Positions 6,066 through 12,906 of a stretch of DNA of 14,092 bases are shown here, piece after piece. The translations under genes and the position numbers were made by a program. Each line of letters begins with the position of its first letter. Within the stretch, counting starts at the first letter, position 1. A model generated the notes under the pieces. That model was not told the DNA's origin and did no database searches. It saw only the letters and a list, made by a program, of their open reading frames with translations. The stretch comes from JBFFXF01 sp041569895 (lineage in GTDB: Bacteria; Planctomycetota; UBA8108; JACQVS01), in contig JBFFXF010000192.1 in assembly GCA_041569895.1 (NCBI GenBank), positions 1 to 14,092 on the forward strand. Direction: 5' to 3'.

Positions 6066-6172
6066 CTTCCCGGGGCGTTCCGACGCACCGGGACCGGGAG
6101 GCTGTTCGGGTTTGAGCGCTTCCAGAACGAGGGGAAGCCGGGAGGCGTCGAGCGTCCTCCCGGTTTTTTTTT
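6066..6172 (+). ncRNA. Candidate small RNA, about 105 nt, unknown family
   Basis: A promoter-like element and a strong intrinsic terminator enclose about 105 nt with no plausible ORF. Hairpin 1 (6068-6093) is U-CCCGG/CCGGG-A, a G-A mismatch, then GCGU/ACGC closed by a UCCG tetraloop. Hairpin 2 (6104-6128) pairs GUUC with GAAC, then a G-A mismatch and two GC pairs. Hairpin 3 is the terminator. CCGGGAGGC occurs twice, at 6094-6102 and 6138-6146, so the terminator's right arm could pair with either copy. CUUCCC (6066-6071) could also pair with GGGAAG (6132-6137). It does not contain the SRP RNA domain IV consensus and is far too short for 6S RNA. The flanking genes STAS and rfbD are both on the minus strand. 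Confidence 0.5.
6138..6172 (+). terminator. Strong intrinsic terminator, plus strand
   Basis: CCGGGAGG (6138-6145) pairs perfectly with CCTCCCGG (6156-6163) across a 10-nt loop, followed by nine T at 6164-6172. On the minus strand the stem is followed by CTTCCCC, so it cannot be an intrinsic terminator for rfbD. It is the only textbook intrinsic terminator I see in the window. Confidence 0.85.
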
Positions 6173-6209
6173 GGGGGCTTCGCCGCGGGACGCGGCCCTG
6201 GAGCGACCG

Positions 6210-7079
6210 TCAGCGGCTGCCCGTCCGCCAGCGCTCGAGCACCGACTCGAGCCCCGCACGCCAGTCGGGCATGCGGTCGACGCCGAGCTCGCCGAGCCGC
6301 CGATTCTCGAGCACGGAATAGGCGGGGCGCGCCGCCGGGCACGGGAAGGCGTCGCTGTCCACAGGCTCGACCGTCACGTCGAGCCCGGCGCCTCCCAGGA
6401 TCGCCCGGGCGAACTCGCACCACGAGGCCTGGCCCTGGCTGGAGGCGTGGAAGAGCCCGGAGAGCCCCTCGGCGAGGACCACCTCGACCTGGGCCGCGAG
6501 CGAGTGCACGTCCGTGGGCGTGCCAACCTGGTCGTCGACCACCGGCAGCGGCCGTCCCGACCCGGCGTTCCTGGCGCCGAGCTCGAGCATCGTCCGGAAG
6601 AAGTTCTTCCCCGCGTCGCCATAGAGCCAGGAGGTGCGCAGGATGGCGACCGGCACGCCGTGCTCCAGCAGTCGACGCTCGCCGGCGAGCTTCGATGCGC
6701 CGTAGACGTTGATCGGCGCCGGCTCGTCGGTCTCGACGTACGGCCGCGACGAACGGCCGTCGAACACGTAGTCCGTGCTGAAGTGGACCACGGTGGCCCC
6801 GACGCGCGCCGCCGCGTCGGCGACCTGTCCCGCCGCTCCATCGTTGAGACGGTAGGCGCCCGCGCTGTCCTCCTCGGCGAGATCGACCGCGGTCCACGCG
6901 GCGCAGTTGATCACCCAGCGCGGACGGACGCGACCGAGCGTCGCTTCCAGCCGGGCGGGATCGGTGATGTCGAGGTCCTGGCGAGTCAGGGCGACGACGT
7001 CGCCGGTCGCGCCGAGCCGCGCCGCGACGGCGCGTCCGAGCTGGCCACCGGCGCCGGTGATGAGGATCTTGCCGTCCAC
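6210..7079 (-). CDS. rfbD: dTDP-4-dehydrorhamnose reductase
   Basis: RfbD (RmlD) catalyses the last step of dTDP-L-rhamnose synthesis, reducing dTDP-4-dehydro-L-rhamnose with NAD(P)H for surface polysaccharides. The 289-aa sequence shows ILITGAGGQLG (5-15, nucleotide-binding GxxGxxG), RPRWVINCAAWTAVDLAEED (52-71), VHFSTDYVFDG (98-108), YGASK with catalytic Tyr126 and Lys130, ILRTSWLYG (146-154) and DDQVGTPT (182-189). All are RmlD signatures. The start is GTG at 7079-7077, 4 nt after the stop of the cytochrome/WD40 gene; no SD is visible, so translation may depend on coupling. rfbA, rfbB and rfbC are not in the window, so the gene is away from the usual cluster. Confidence 0.95.
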   Translation of the reverse strand: MDGKILITGAGGQLGRAVAARLGATGDVVALTRQDLDITDPARLEATLGRVRPRWVINCAAWTAVDLAEEDSAGAYRLNDGAAGQVADAAARVGATVVHFSTDYVFDGRSSRPYVETDEPAPINVYGASKLAGERRLLEHGVPVAILRTSWLYGDAGKNFFRTMLELGARNAGSGRPLPVVDDQVGTPTDVHSLAAQVEVVLAEGLSGLFHASSQGQASWCEFARAILGGAGLDVTVEPVDSDAFPCPAARPAYSVLENRRLGELGVDRMPDWRAGLESVLERWRTGSR

Positions 7080-7083
7080 GCGT

Positions 7084-8466
7084 TCAGAAGCGCTGCGAGC
7101 GCCCCACCGGGACCGGCACGAACGAGTACGCCTCCTTGTTCGAGTCGAGATCGAACACGTGGACGACGCCGTCGTAGCCCGACGCCGTGACGAAGCGGTT
7201 GCCGCCCGCGATGGCGAGCGCGTAGACCCATCGCTCGGGGAGCTCGAAGCGCGCGCGACGCTCGCCGTCCTCGGCTCCGTACACACGCACCTCGCGAGAG
7301 GAGCCGCCGACCGCGAGAAGCGAGCCGTCGGGGCTGAACGCGACCGCGAGCACCTCGCCCGGCTGCGACTCGATCTTGCGCACCTCGGCGAGCTTGGCGA
7401 GATCGAAGAGCACCGGCACGCCGCTCTCGCCCGCGGCGACGATCTCGGCGCTCCCGGGCCGGGAGGCGACGCGCAGCACCTGGCCGCCGAGGTCGCCGAG
7501 GCTGCGTATCAGCGCGCCGTCCGCGACGGCGCTCACCTTCACCGTCTTGTCGCGACTGCCCGACGCGATCCGGCCTCCCTCGACATCCCAGGCGACGCCG
7601 AAGACCCAGTCGGAGTGGTTCTCGGCGACGAGGACCTCGTTCCCGGTCTCGGTCTCGATCACGTGGATGGCGCGATCGGTCCCCGCGACCGCGATATGAC
7701 GTCCGTCGGGCGAGAACGCCACGGCGTAGAGCGTGTCCTGGCCGATGCGCAGAAAGCGGACCAGCTCGCGCCGCTCGACGCTCCAGAGCTGCAGCTCGCC
7801 GAAGCGCGCCGCGTTGCCACCAGCCGCCGCGAGCAACCCGCCGTCGGGCGACAGGTCGAGCGCGTTGATCTGGTCGGCCTCGCCGACCAGTCGCGCCGCC
7901 GGCAACCCCTGCCCGCGACGGGTGGTGTCGCGGACGACCACCTCGCGGAAGGCGGCCACGAAGAGCAGCGCGCCGTCCGCGGAGTACTCGAGCGCCCGCA
8001 CCGCCGGCGCGCGAGCGTACTGCGGTGGCTCGAGGGGTCGCGAGTACGGCGCGGCTTCCACCGGCGGCTCGCCTGGCCGGCACCCGCCCTCGATCCAGGC
8101 GCGGATGGTGGCGATCTCCGCCGGCTCGAGCTTGCCCTGCTTGCGCGGCGGCATCAGTGGCCGCTCCGCGCCGCTGATCAGCAGGAAGAGCAGGCTCTCG
8201 TCCGGCTTGCCCGGGAGGAGCGGCGGCCCCTCGTCACCGCCCCGCATGGCGCTCTCGAGCGACTCGAGGTCGAGACCGCTCTTCGGCTTCTCGCCGCCGT
8301 GACAGCCGATGCAGCGCTCGCGGAAGATCGGCGCGACGTGCTCGTGGTAGGTGATCGCCCGCGCGTCCTCCTGGCCGCGGAGCGGCGCGACGCCGTTGGC
8401 GAGCACGAGCGCCACCACGGCGGCGTGGCGTCTCGACGTCGCGGCATGTCCGGGCTCTCTCCTCAT
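7084..8466 (-). CDS. Secreted cytochrome c (planctomycete type) / WD40 repeat protein
   Basis: This is a predicted exported haem protein of 460 aa. Residues 1-31 look like a signal peptide: Arg-rich n-region, hydrophobic AAVVALVLANGVA, then a site near LRG/QE. ITYHEHVAPIFRERCIGCHG (38-57) holds one CxxCH haem c site, followed by SGLDLES, PLLPGKPDESLLFLLISG (82-99), ERPLMPP (101-107, likely Met ligand) and IRAWIEGG (121-128). This matches the PSCyt1 domain. Residues from about 150 to 450 hold WD40-like blades with repeated SPDG (206-209, 252-255, 378-381) and paired hydrophobic strands, probably a propeller. Metal or substrate binding is not evident. The ATG at 8466 lacks an SD, but TATCAT lies 8 nt upstream, suggesting a leaderless mRNA. 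rfbD follows by 4 nt. Confidence 0.88.
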   Translation of the reverse strand: MRREPGHAATSRRHAAVVALVLANGVAPLRGQEDARAITYHEHVAPIFRERCIGCHGGEKPKSGLDLESLESAMRGGDEGPPLLPGKPDESLLFLLISGAERPLMPPRKQGKLEPAEIATIRAWIEGGCRPGEPPVEAAPYSRPLEPPQYARAPAVRALEYSADGALLFVAAFREVVVRDTTRRGQGLPAARLVGEADQINALDLSPDGGLLAAAGGNAARFGELQLWSVERRELVRFLRIGQDTLYAVAFSPDGRHIAVAGTDRAIHVIETETGNEVLVAENHSDWVFGVAWDVEGGRIASGSRDKTVKVSAVADGALIRSLGDLGGQVLRVASRPGSAEIVAAGESGVPVLFDLAKLAEVRKIESQPGEVLAVAFSPDGSLLAVGGSSREVRVYGAEDGERRARFELPERWVYALAIAGGNRFVTASGYDGVVHVFDLDSNKEAYSFVPVPVGRSQRF

Positions 8467-8474
8467 GGGGTCAC

Positions 8475-8480
8475 ATGATA
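8475..8480 (-). promoter_or_regulatory. -10 element 8 nt before the cytochrome/WD40 start
   Basis: TATCAT reads on the minus strand, 8 nt from the ATG at 8466, so transcription would start within about 1-2 nt of the start codon. No convincing -35 hexamer is seen and no SD lies between. This is the basis for proposing a leaderless transcript. Confidence 0.4.
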
Positions 8481-8550
8481 GCAGTCGGGAGCGGGATTCG
8501 GAGTGATCTTCCGGATCGTTCCCCGGGGCCGTTTTCGGTTCACGTTTCAC

Positions 8551-8592
8551 GGTTGCGGGCACGGGGACGGGAACGGGAACGTGTACGGGAGG
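8551..8592. repeat. Degenerate GGGNAC hexamer array (G4 motif on plus strand)
   Basis: Seven 6-bp units read GGTTGC, GGGCAC, GGGGAC, GGGAAC twice, GTGTAC, GGGAGG. The plus strand has four consecutive G-runs with 2-3-nt loops (8557-8577). It is inverted relative to the arrays at 3256 and 4761. It lies between the acyP stop (minus strand) and the upstream region of the cytochrome/WD40 gene. Confidence 0.75.
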
Positions 8593-8621
8593 GGGACGAG
8601 CGTTCTCTCCTGCATGTCTGG

Positions 8622-8963
8622 TCAGTGCGTCACCCGGAAGTCGGCGAATTCTCCGGTGGCGTCCCCCCACTCGACGCGGACGTCGTCGACCCGGGCCGCC
8701 GGCGGTCCGCGACCGCACCAGCGGATGAGCGCGTCGACGCGGTCGCGCGGGCCCTCGAAGACGCCCTCGACCGCGCCGTCCCGGCGGTTGCGGACCCAGC
8801 CGAGGACGCCGAGCCGGCGCGCCTCGACACGGGTCTCGTGCCGGAAGCAGACGCCCTGCACGATGCCGGTGATGCGGACGCGAGCCTGCACATCCGGCGG
8901 CGGGCCGGACGGCGACTGCCGCGGGGCGGTGTCGTCAGGGCGTGTCGCGTCGCTGTCGTGCAC
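8622..8963 (-). CDS. acyP: Acylphosphatase
   Basis: Acylphosphatase hydrolyses the carboxyl-phosphate bond of small acyl phosphates in the cytoplasm. The core from residue 25 shows VRITGIVQGVCFRHET (29-44) with the substrate-binding Arg41, then LGVLGWVRNRRDGAVEGVFEG (51-71) with catalytic Asn59, and WCGRGPPAARVDDVRVEW. These match the family closely. At 113 aa it carries about 25 extra N-terminal residues, polar and Pro-rich (DDTAPRQSPSGPPP), which may be disordered. The GTG at 8963 is 9 nt after the pruA stop. An alternative GTG at 8891 (Val25) would give an 89-aa protein of typical size. Neither has a clear SD. Tight spacing implies co-transcription with pruA. Confidence 0.93.
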   Translation of the reverse strand: MHDSDATRPDDTAPRQSPSGPPPDVQARVRITGIVQGVCFRHETRVEARRLGVLGWVRNRRDGAVEGVFEGPRDRVDALIRWCGRGPPAARVDDVRVEWGDATGEFADFRVTH

Positions 8964-8972
8964 GGCCGTCGA

Positions 8973-10589
8973 TCAGAGTTTCTCGGAGACCGACTTCGCC
9001 TGCAGGAAGAGAAGCAGGTAGTCGCTCCCGCCCGCCTTCGAATCGGTGCCGCTGCGGTTGAAGCCGCCGAACGGCTGTCCGCCGACGAGCGCCCCGGTGC
9101 ATTTCCGATTGAGATAGAGATTGCCGACGTGGAAGTCGCTGCGAGCGCGCTCGAGGCGCTCTCGGCTGCGCGAGTAGATCGCGCCGGTAAGTCCGTATCG
9201 CGTCCCGTTGGCGATGCGGAGGCCGTCGTCGATGTCCTGCGCGCGGATGCACGCGAGCACCGGGCCGAAGATCTCCTCCTGCGCGATGCGGGCATCGGGC
9301 GCGACGCCGGTGAAGATGGTCGGCTCGATGAAATACCCCTTCTCCCGTCCGGGGACCCGGGCCCGGCCGCCGCCGAGGACGAGCGTGCCCTCGCCGCGTC
9401 CGACCTCGATGTAACCGAGGATCTTCTCCATCGCCGCGGCGCTGATCACCGGGCCGACCTGGGTCGCCGGATCCTCCACCGGGCCGATCGTCAGGTGACG
9501 CGCCCGTTCGACGACGCGCTCGATGAGCTCGTCATGGATCTCGTCGACGGCGATCAGCCTCGAGCAGGCCGAGCACTTCTGACCCTGATATCCGAATGCC
9601 GAGGCGACGATCCCCTCGGCCGCGGCGTCGAGGTCGGCGGTCTCGTCGACGAGGATCGCGTCCTTGCCGCCCATCTCGGCGATGACCCGCTTGATCCAGA
9701 GCTGATTGTCCGGCGTGCGCGCCGCGAGCTCGTTGATGCGCAGTCCGACCTCCATCGACCCCGTGAACGAGATCGCGCGCACTCCCGGATGCGACACCAG
9801 GTGGTCGCCGATGTCGGAGCCGCCGCCGGGGATGAAACAGAGCACGCCGGGCGGCACGCCGGCCTTCTCGAGGAGCTCGACCACCTTCGCGGCGAGCACC
9901 GGCGTCTCGCTCGACGGCTTGAGGAGCACCGTGTTTCCCGCGACGATCGCCGCCGCCGTCATGCCGGTGAGAATCGCCACCGGGAAGTTCCACGGCGGGA
10001 TCACGGCGATGACGCCGAGCGGCAGGTAGTCGAGGCGGTTGTCCTCGCCCGGCACCTCCGGGAGCTGCGGGTCGGCGCCGTAGCGCAGCATCTCGCGGCC
10101 GTAGAACTCGAGGAAGTCGATCGCCTCGGCGGTGTCGGCGTCGGCCTCCATCCAGCTCTTGCCCGCCTCGCGCACCATCAGCGCGTCGAGCTCGTAGCGG
10201 CGCCGTCTGAAGACCCTCGCCGCCTTGAGGATCACCTCGGCGCGCTCGTCGAACGGAACACGCTTCCACGTCTCGAACGCCGTGGTCGCGACCTCGACGG
10301 CGCGGTCGACGTGCTCGACGCCCGCCCGCGCCACGCGGCCGATGAGCGTCTCGGGCTGTGCCGGATCGCGTGACTCGATCCACTCCCCGGTGTCGATCGA
10401 TTGGTCGCCGATTCGCAGCAGGTGCTTGCGTGGCCGCGCCCGCGAGAGCTTGCCGAGCGCGGCCTCGATGCCCGCGCGCGGCTTCTCCTCGGTGAAGTCC
10501 GCGATCGGCTCATTGGAGAACTTGCGTTTACGAGGCGCCTTCTTCTTCGGCGGCGCCGGCTGCAGCTCGACCGTGTCCGTCGCTTTCAT
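8973..10589 (-). CDS. pruA: L-glutamate gamma-semialdehyde (P5C) dehydrogenase
   Basis: This enzyme oxidises glutamate semialdehyde (in equilibrium with pyrroline-5-carboxylate) to glutamate with NAD+, the second step of proline and arginine catabolism. In 538 aa it has the ALDH motifs IPPWNFP (197-203), LLKPSSETP (222-230), FTGSMEVG (275-282), AEMGGKD with Glu305, and GYQGQKCSACSR with catalytic Cys339. The end, GGFNRSGTDSKAGG then LQAKSVSEKL, is typical of the stand-alone RocA/PruA type. The N-terminal 23 residues before FSNEP are an extra Pro/Lys/Arg-rich tail. The ATG start is set by AAGGA 5 nt upstream. A weak TATCAT (10669-10664) may be its -10. No proline dehydrogenase gene is adjacent; acyP follows by 9 nt. 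Confidence 0.95.
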   Translation of the reverse strand: MKATDTVELQPAPPKKKAPRKRKFSNEPIADFTEEKPRAGIEAALGKLSRARPRKHLLRIGDQSIDTGEWIESRDPAQPETLIGRVARAGVEHVDRAVEVATTAFETWKRVPFDERAEVILKAARVFRRRRYELDALMVREAGKSWMEADADTAEAIDFLEFYGREMLRYGADPQLPEVPGEDNRLDYLPLGVIAVIPPWNFPVAILTGMTAAAIVAGNTVLLKPSSETPVLAAKVVELLEKAGVPPGVLCFIPGGGSDIGDHLVSHPGVRAISFTGSMEVGLRINELAARTPDNQLWIKRVIAEMGGKDAILVDETADLDAAAEGIVASAFGYQGQKCSACSRLIAVDEIHDELIERVVERARHLTIGPVEDPATQVGPVISAAAMEKILGYIEVGRGEGTLVLGGGRARVPGREKGYFIEPTIFTGVAPDARIAQEEIFGPVLACIRAQDIDDGLRIANGTRYGLTGAIYSRSRERLERARSDFHVGNLYLNRKCTGALVGGQPFGGFNRSGTDSKAGGSDYLLLFLQAKSVSEKL

Positions 10590-10711
10590 CTGATTCCTTC
10601 CCCCTGAAGCTCCCGCACGTGCGCGTTCCCGGATGCGTGCCGCCGGCCCCGCGCAGACCGTGCATGATAGCGCGCTGCCTCCGGTTGATCAGCTGGAAAC
10701 CGGCCACGCCC

Positions 10712-10739
10712 TTGACGAATCCTCCGCCTGTGTGATGAT
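10712..10739 (+). promoter_or_regulatory. Predicted promoter of the SDR gene
   Basis: TTGACG (10712-10717), a 16-nt spacer, then GATGAT (10734-10739, 4 of 6) preceded by TGT, which fits an extended -10. The predicted start at about 10746 leaves an 80-nt leader before the ATG at 10828. The leader contains the hairpin at 10751-10786. Confidence 0.45.
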
Positions 10740-10750
10740 TCCCTTCGTTG

Positions 10751-10790
10751 GCTCACCGGGTCCCCGTCGGCCGGGTCGTGGTGAGCTTTT
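10751..10790 (+). promoter_or_regulatory. Hairpin plus short T-run in the SDR leader
   Basis: GCTCACC (10751-10757) pairs with GGTGAGC (10780-10786), and the loop holds an inner CCCG/CGGG pairing. Four T follow at 10787-10790. It begins about 5 nt after the predicted transcription start. It resembles a weak terminator or attenuator and is too weak to call firmly. Confidence 0.35.
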
Positions 10791-10827
10791 GCTACTCCCC
10801 ACGCGGCTCACGGAAAGCCTCCTCGAC

Positions 10828-11601
<774 letters not shown>

Positions 11602-11622
11602 CGCGCTGATCCGAAACGCGTG

Positions 11623-11628
11623 TAGAAT
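11623..11628 (+). promoter_or_regulatory. -10 element 6 nt before the 423-aa gene
   Basis: TAGAAT (5 of 6 to TATAAT), preceded by TG, ends 6 nt before ATG 11635, placing the predicted transcription start on or next to the A of the ATG. No SD is present between. This indicates leaderless transcription of the 423-aa gene and queG. Confidence 0.5.
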
Positions 11629-11634
11629 GACCAC

Positions 11635-12906
11635 ATGAACGACAGCGACAGGGACCAGGACACTCGAGGTGTCGGCGGCAGCGCGGACGACGGCAACGAC
11701 CTCTACGCCGCCGTCGAGGCGGCGCTCTCCGACTCGGGCTCGGAGGGCGCGTTCGACAGGCTCACCGGAGAGCTCGAGAAACAGGGAAAGTATCAGGAGC
11801 TCTTCGAGGTGCTGGTCATGCGCAGCCGTCACGAGCTCGGCATGCCGCTGATCCAGATCGGGCTGGCGACCGACGTGCCCGATCACCTCGTCGAGCCGCA
11901 CGAGGAGGCGATCGCGGCCGCGTGCCGCCGCGTCGGCGGGCTCTTCCTCGAGTCCGGCGACGTCGGGCGCGCGTGGCCCTACCTGCGCGCCGTGGGCGAC
12001 ACGGGCGTGGTCCGCGAGACCATCGAGAAGATCGAGCCCGGCACTCGCCGCAAGGACGTCGACACCATCATCGAGATCGCCATCAACGAGGGGGTCTACC
12101 CCTCACGAGGGCTCGAGACGGTCGTGCACCACTACGGGATCTGCAGCGCGATCACCAACTTCGAGCAGTTCAACCTGACGATGCGGCCCGCGGAGCAGGA
12201 GGCCTGCGCCCGGGTCCTGATGCGGGCGCTCTACGACGAGTTGCTCGAAAACATCCGCGCGGTCGTCGAGGAGTACGGTGGCGCGAAGCCCGGCGACGAG
12301 ACCCTCATGCAACTGATCCGCTCGAGGCCGGACCTCTTCGAGGAGGACGCGTACTTCATCGACTCGTCGCACCTCTGGTCGGTCGTGCGGTTCTGCTCGT
12401 ACCTCAACGACCCGGCGGATCTCGAGCTCGCCATCGAGCTCACCGAGTACGGTCGCCGGCTCTCGAGCATGTACCAGTACGAGAGCGAGCCGCCTTTCGA
12501 CGACTACTATCCGGACCACCAGCGGTACTTCGAGGGCGTCCTCGCCAACGCGCGTGGCGACCGCGAGGCGGCACGACAGGCGGCCGAGCACTTCATCGCC
12601 AAGGGACGCAAGGCGATCGAGGACCACGTGCGACACTACCCGGCGCGCGCCGTGCTCACGGTGCTGAAGCGCATGGGATGCCTCGACGAGGCCATCGACC
12701 TGGCGCTCGAGTTCGACGCGACGGAGGGGATCGGTCCGTGCCAGCAGCCGAGCGTCTACGAGCTCTGTCAGCTCGCGGGCGACTACGATCGCCTGACGCG
12801 CATCGCGCGCGAGCGGAACGAGCCGGTCGCGTTCATCGCGGGTGTCGTCCAGGAGAGCTCGACGCGGGAGGGCGCCGTCGGCAGCGCCGACGCGGGACGG
12901 GCGTGA
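11635..12906 (+). CDS. Conserved-looking hypothetical protein, 423 aa, helical-repeat type
   Basis: I cannot name a family. The acidic, disordered N-terminus (about 1-22) is followed by a mostly helical protein with no signal peptide or membrane span. Several segments look TPR-like: LTGELEKQGKYQELFEVLV (43-61), FLESGDVGRAWPYLRAVGD (103-121), GVLANARGDREAARQAAEHF and LTVLKRMGCLDEAIDLALEF near the C-terminus. An alpha-solenoid is the likely fold. Aromatic and acidic stretches such as YQYESEPPFDDYYPDHQRYF (about 280-299) look specific enough to be functional. The ATG start has no SD, but TAGAAT ends 6 nt upstream. The stop overlaps queG by 4 nt (GTGA), so the two are translationally coupled. A scaffold or tRNA-modification partner role is only an inference from this context. 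Confidence 0.85.
   Translation: MNDSDRDQDTRGVGGSADDGNDLYAAVEAALSDSGSEGAFDRLTGELEKQGKYQELFEVLVMRSRHELGMPLIQIGLATDVPDHLVEPHEEAIAAACRRVGGLFLESGDVGRAWPYLRAVGDTGVVRETIEKIEPGTRRKDVDTIIEIAINEGVYPSRGLETVVHHYGICSAITNFEQFNLTMRPAEQEACARVLMRALYDELLENIRAVVEEYGGAKPGDETLMQLIRSRPDLFEEDAYFIDSSHLWSVVRFCSYLNDPADLELAIELTEYGRRLSSMYQYESEPPFDDYYPDHQRYFEGVLANARGDREAARQAAEHFIAKGRKAIEDHVRHYPARAVLTVLKRMGCLDEAIDLALEFDATEGIGPCQQPSVYELCQLAGDYDRLTRIARERNEPVAFIAGVVQESSTREGAVGSADAGRA

Noticed and set aside
6138..6172. Terminator considered as the end of rfbD (minus strand)
   Set aside because: On the minus strand the T-run precedes the stem as A's and no U-run follows. It works only for plus-strand transcripts.
6066..6172. 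Small SRP RNA or 6S RNA
   Set aside because: The SRP domain IV consensus (GGAAGG and AGCA in an asymmetric internal loop) is absent. The length and shape do not fit 6S RNA.
5917..6897. Upstream extension of the STAS frame
   Set aside because: It runs through the non-coding gap and out of frame through rfbD. GTG 5916 has an SD and gives a normal-size STAS domain.
8475..10373. 632-codon plus-strand open frame
   Set aside because: Antisense to pruA and acyP; a compositional shadow with no recognisable domain.
11922..12902. Long N-terminal extension of the queG frame
   Set aside because: It overlaps the whole 423-aa gene in another frame and has Arg/Pro-rich shadow composition. QueG homology begins right after GTG 12903.
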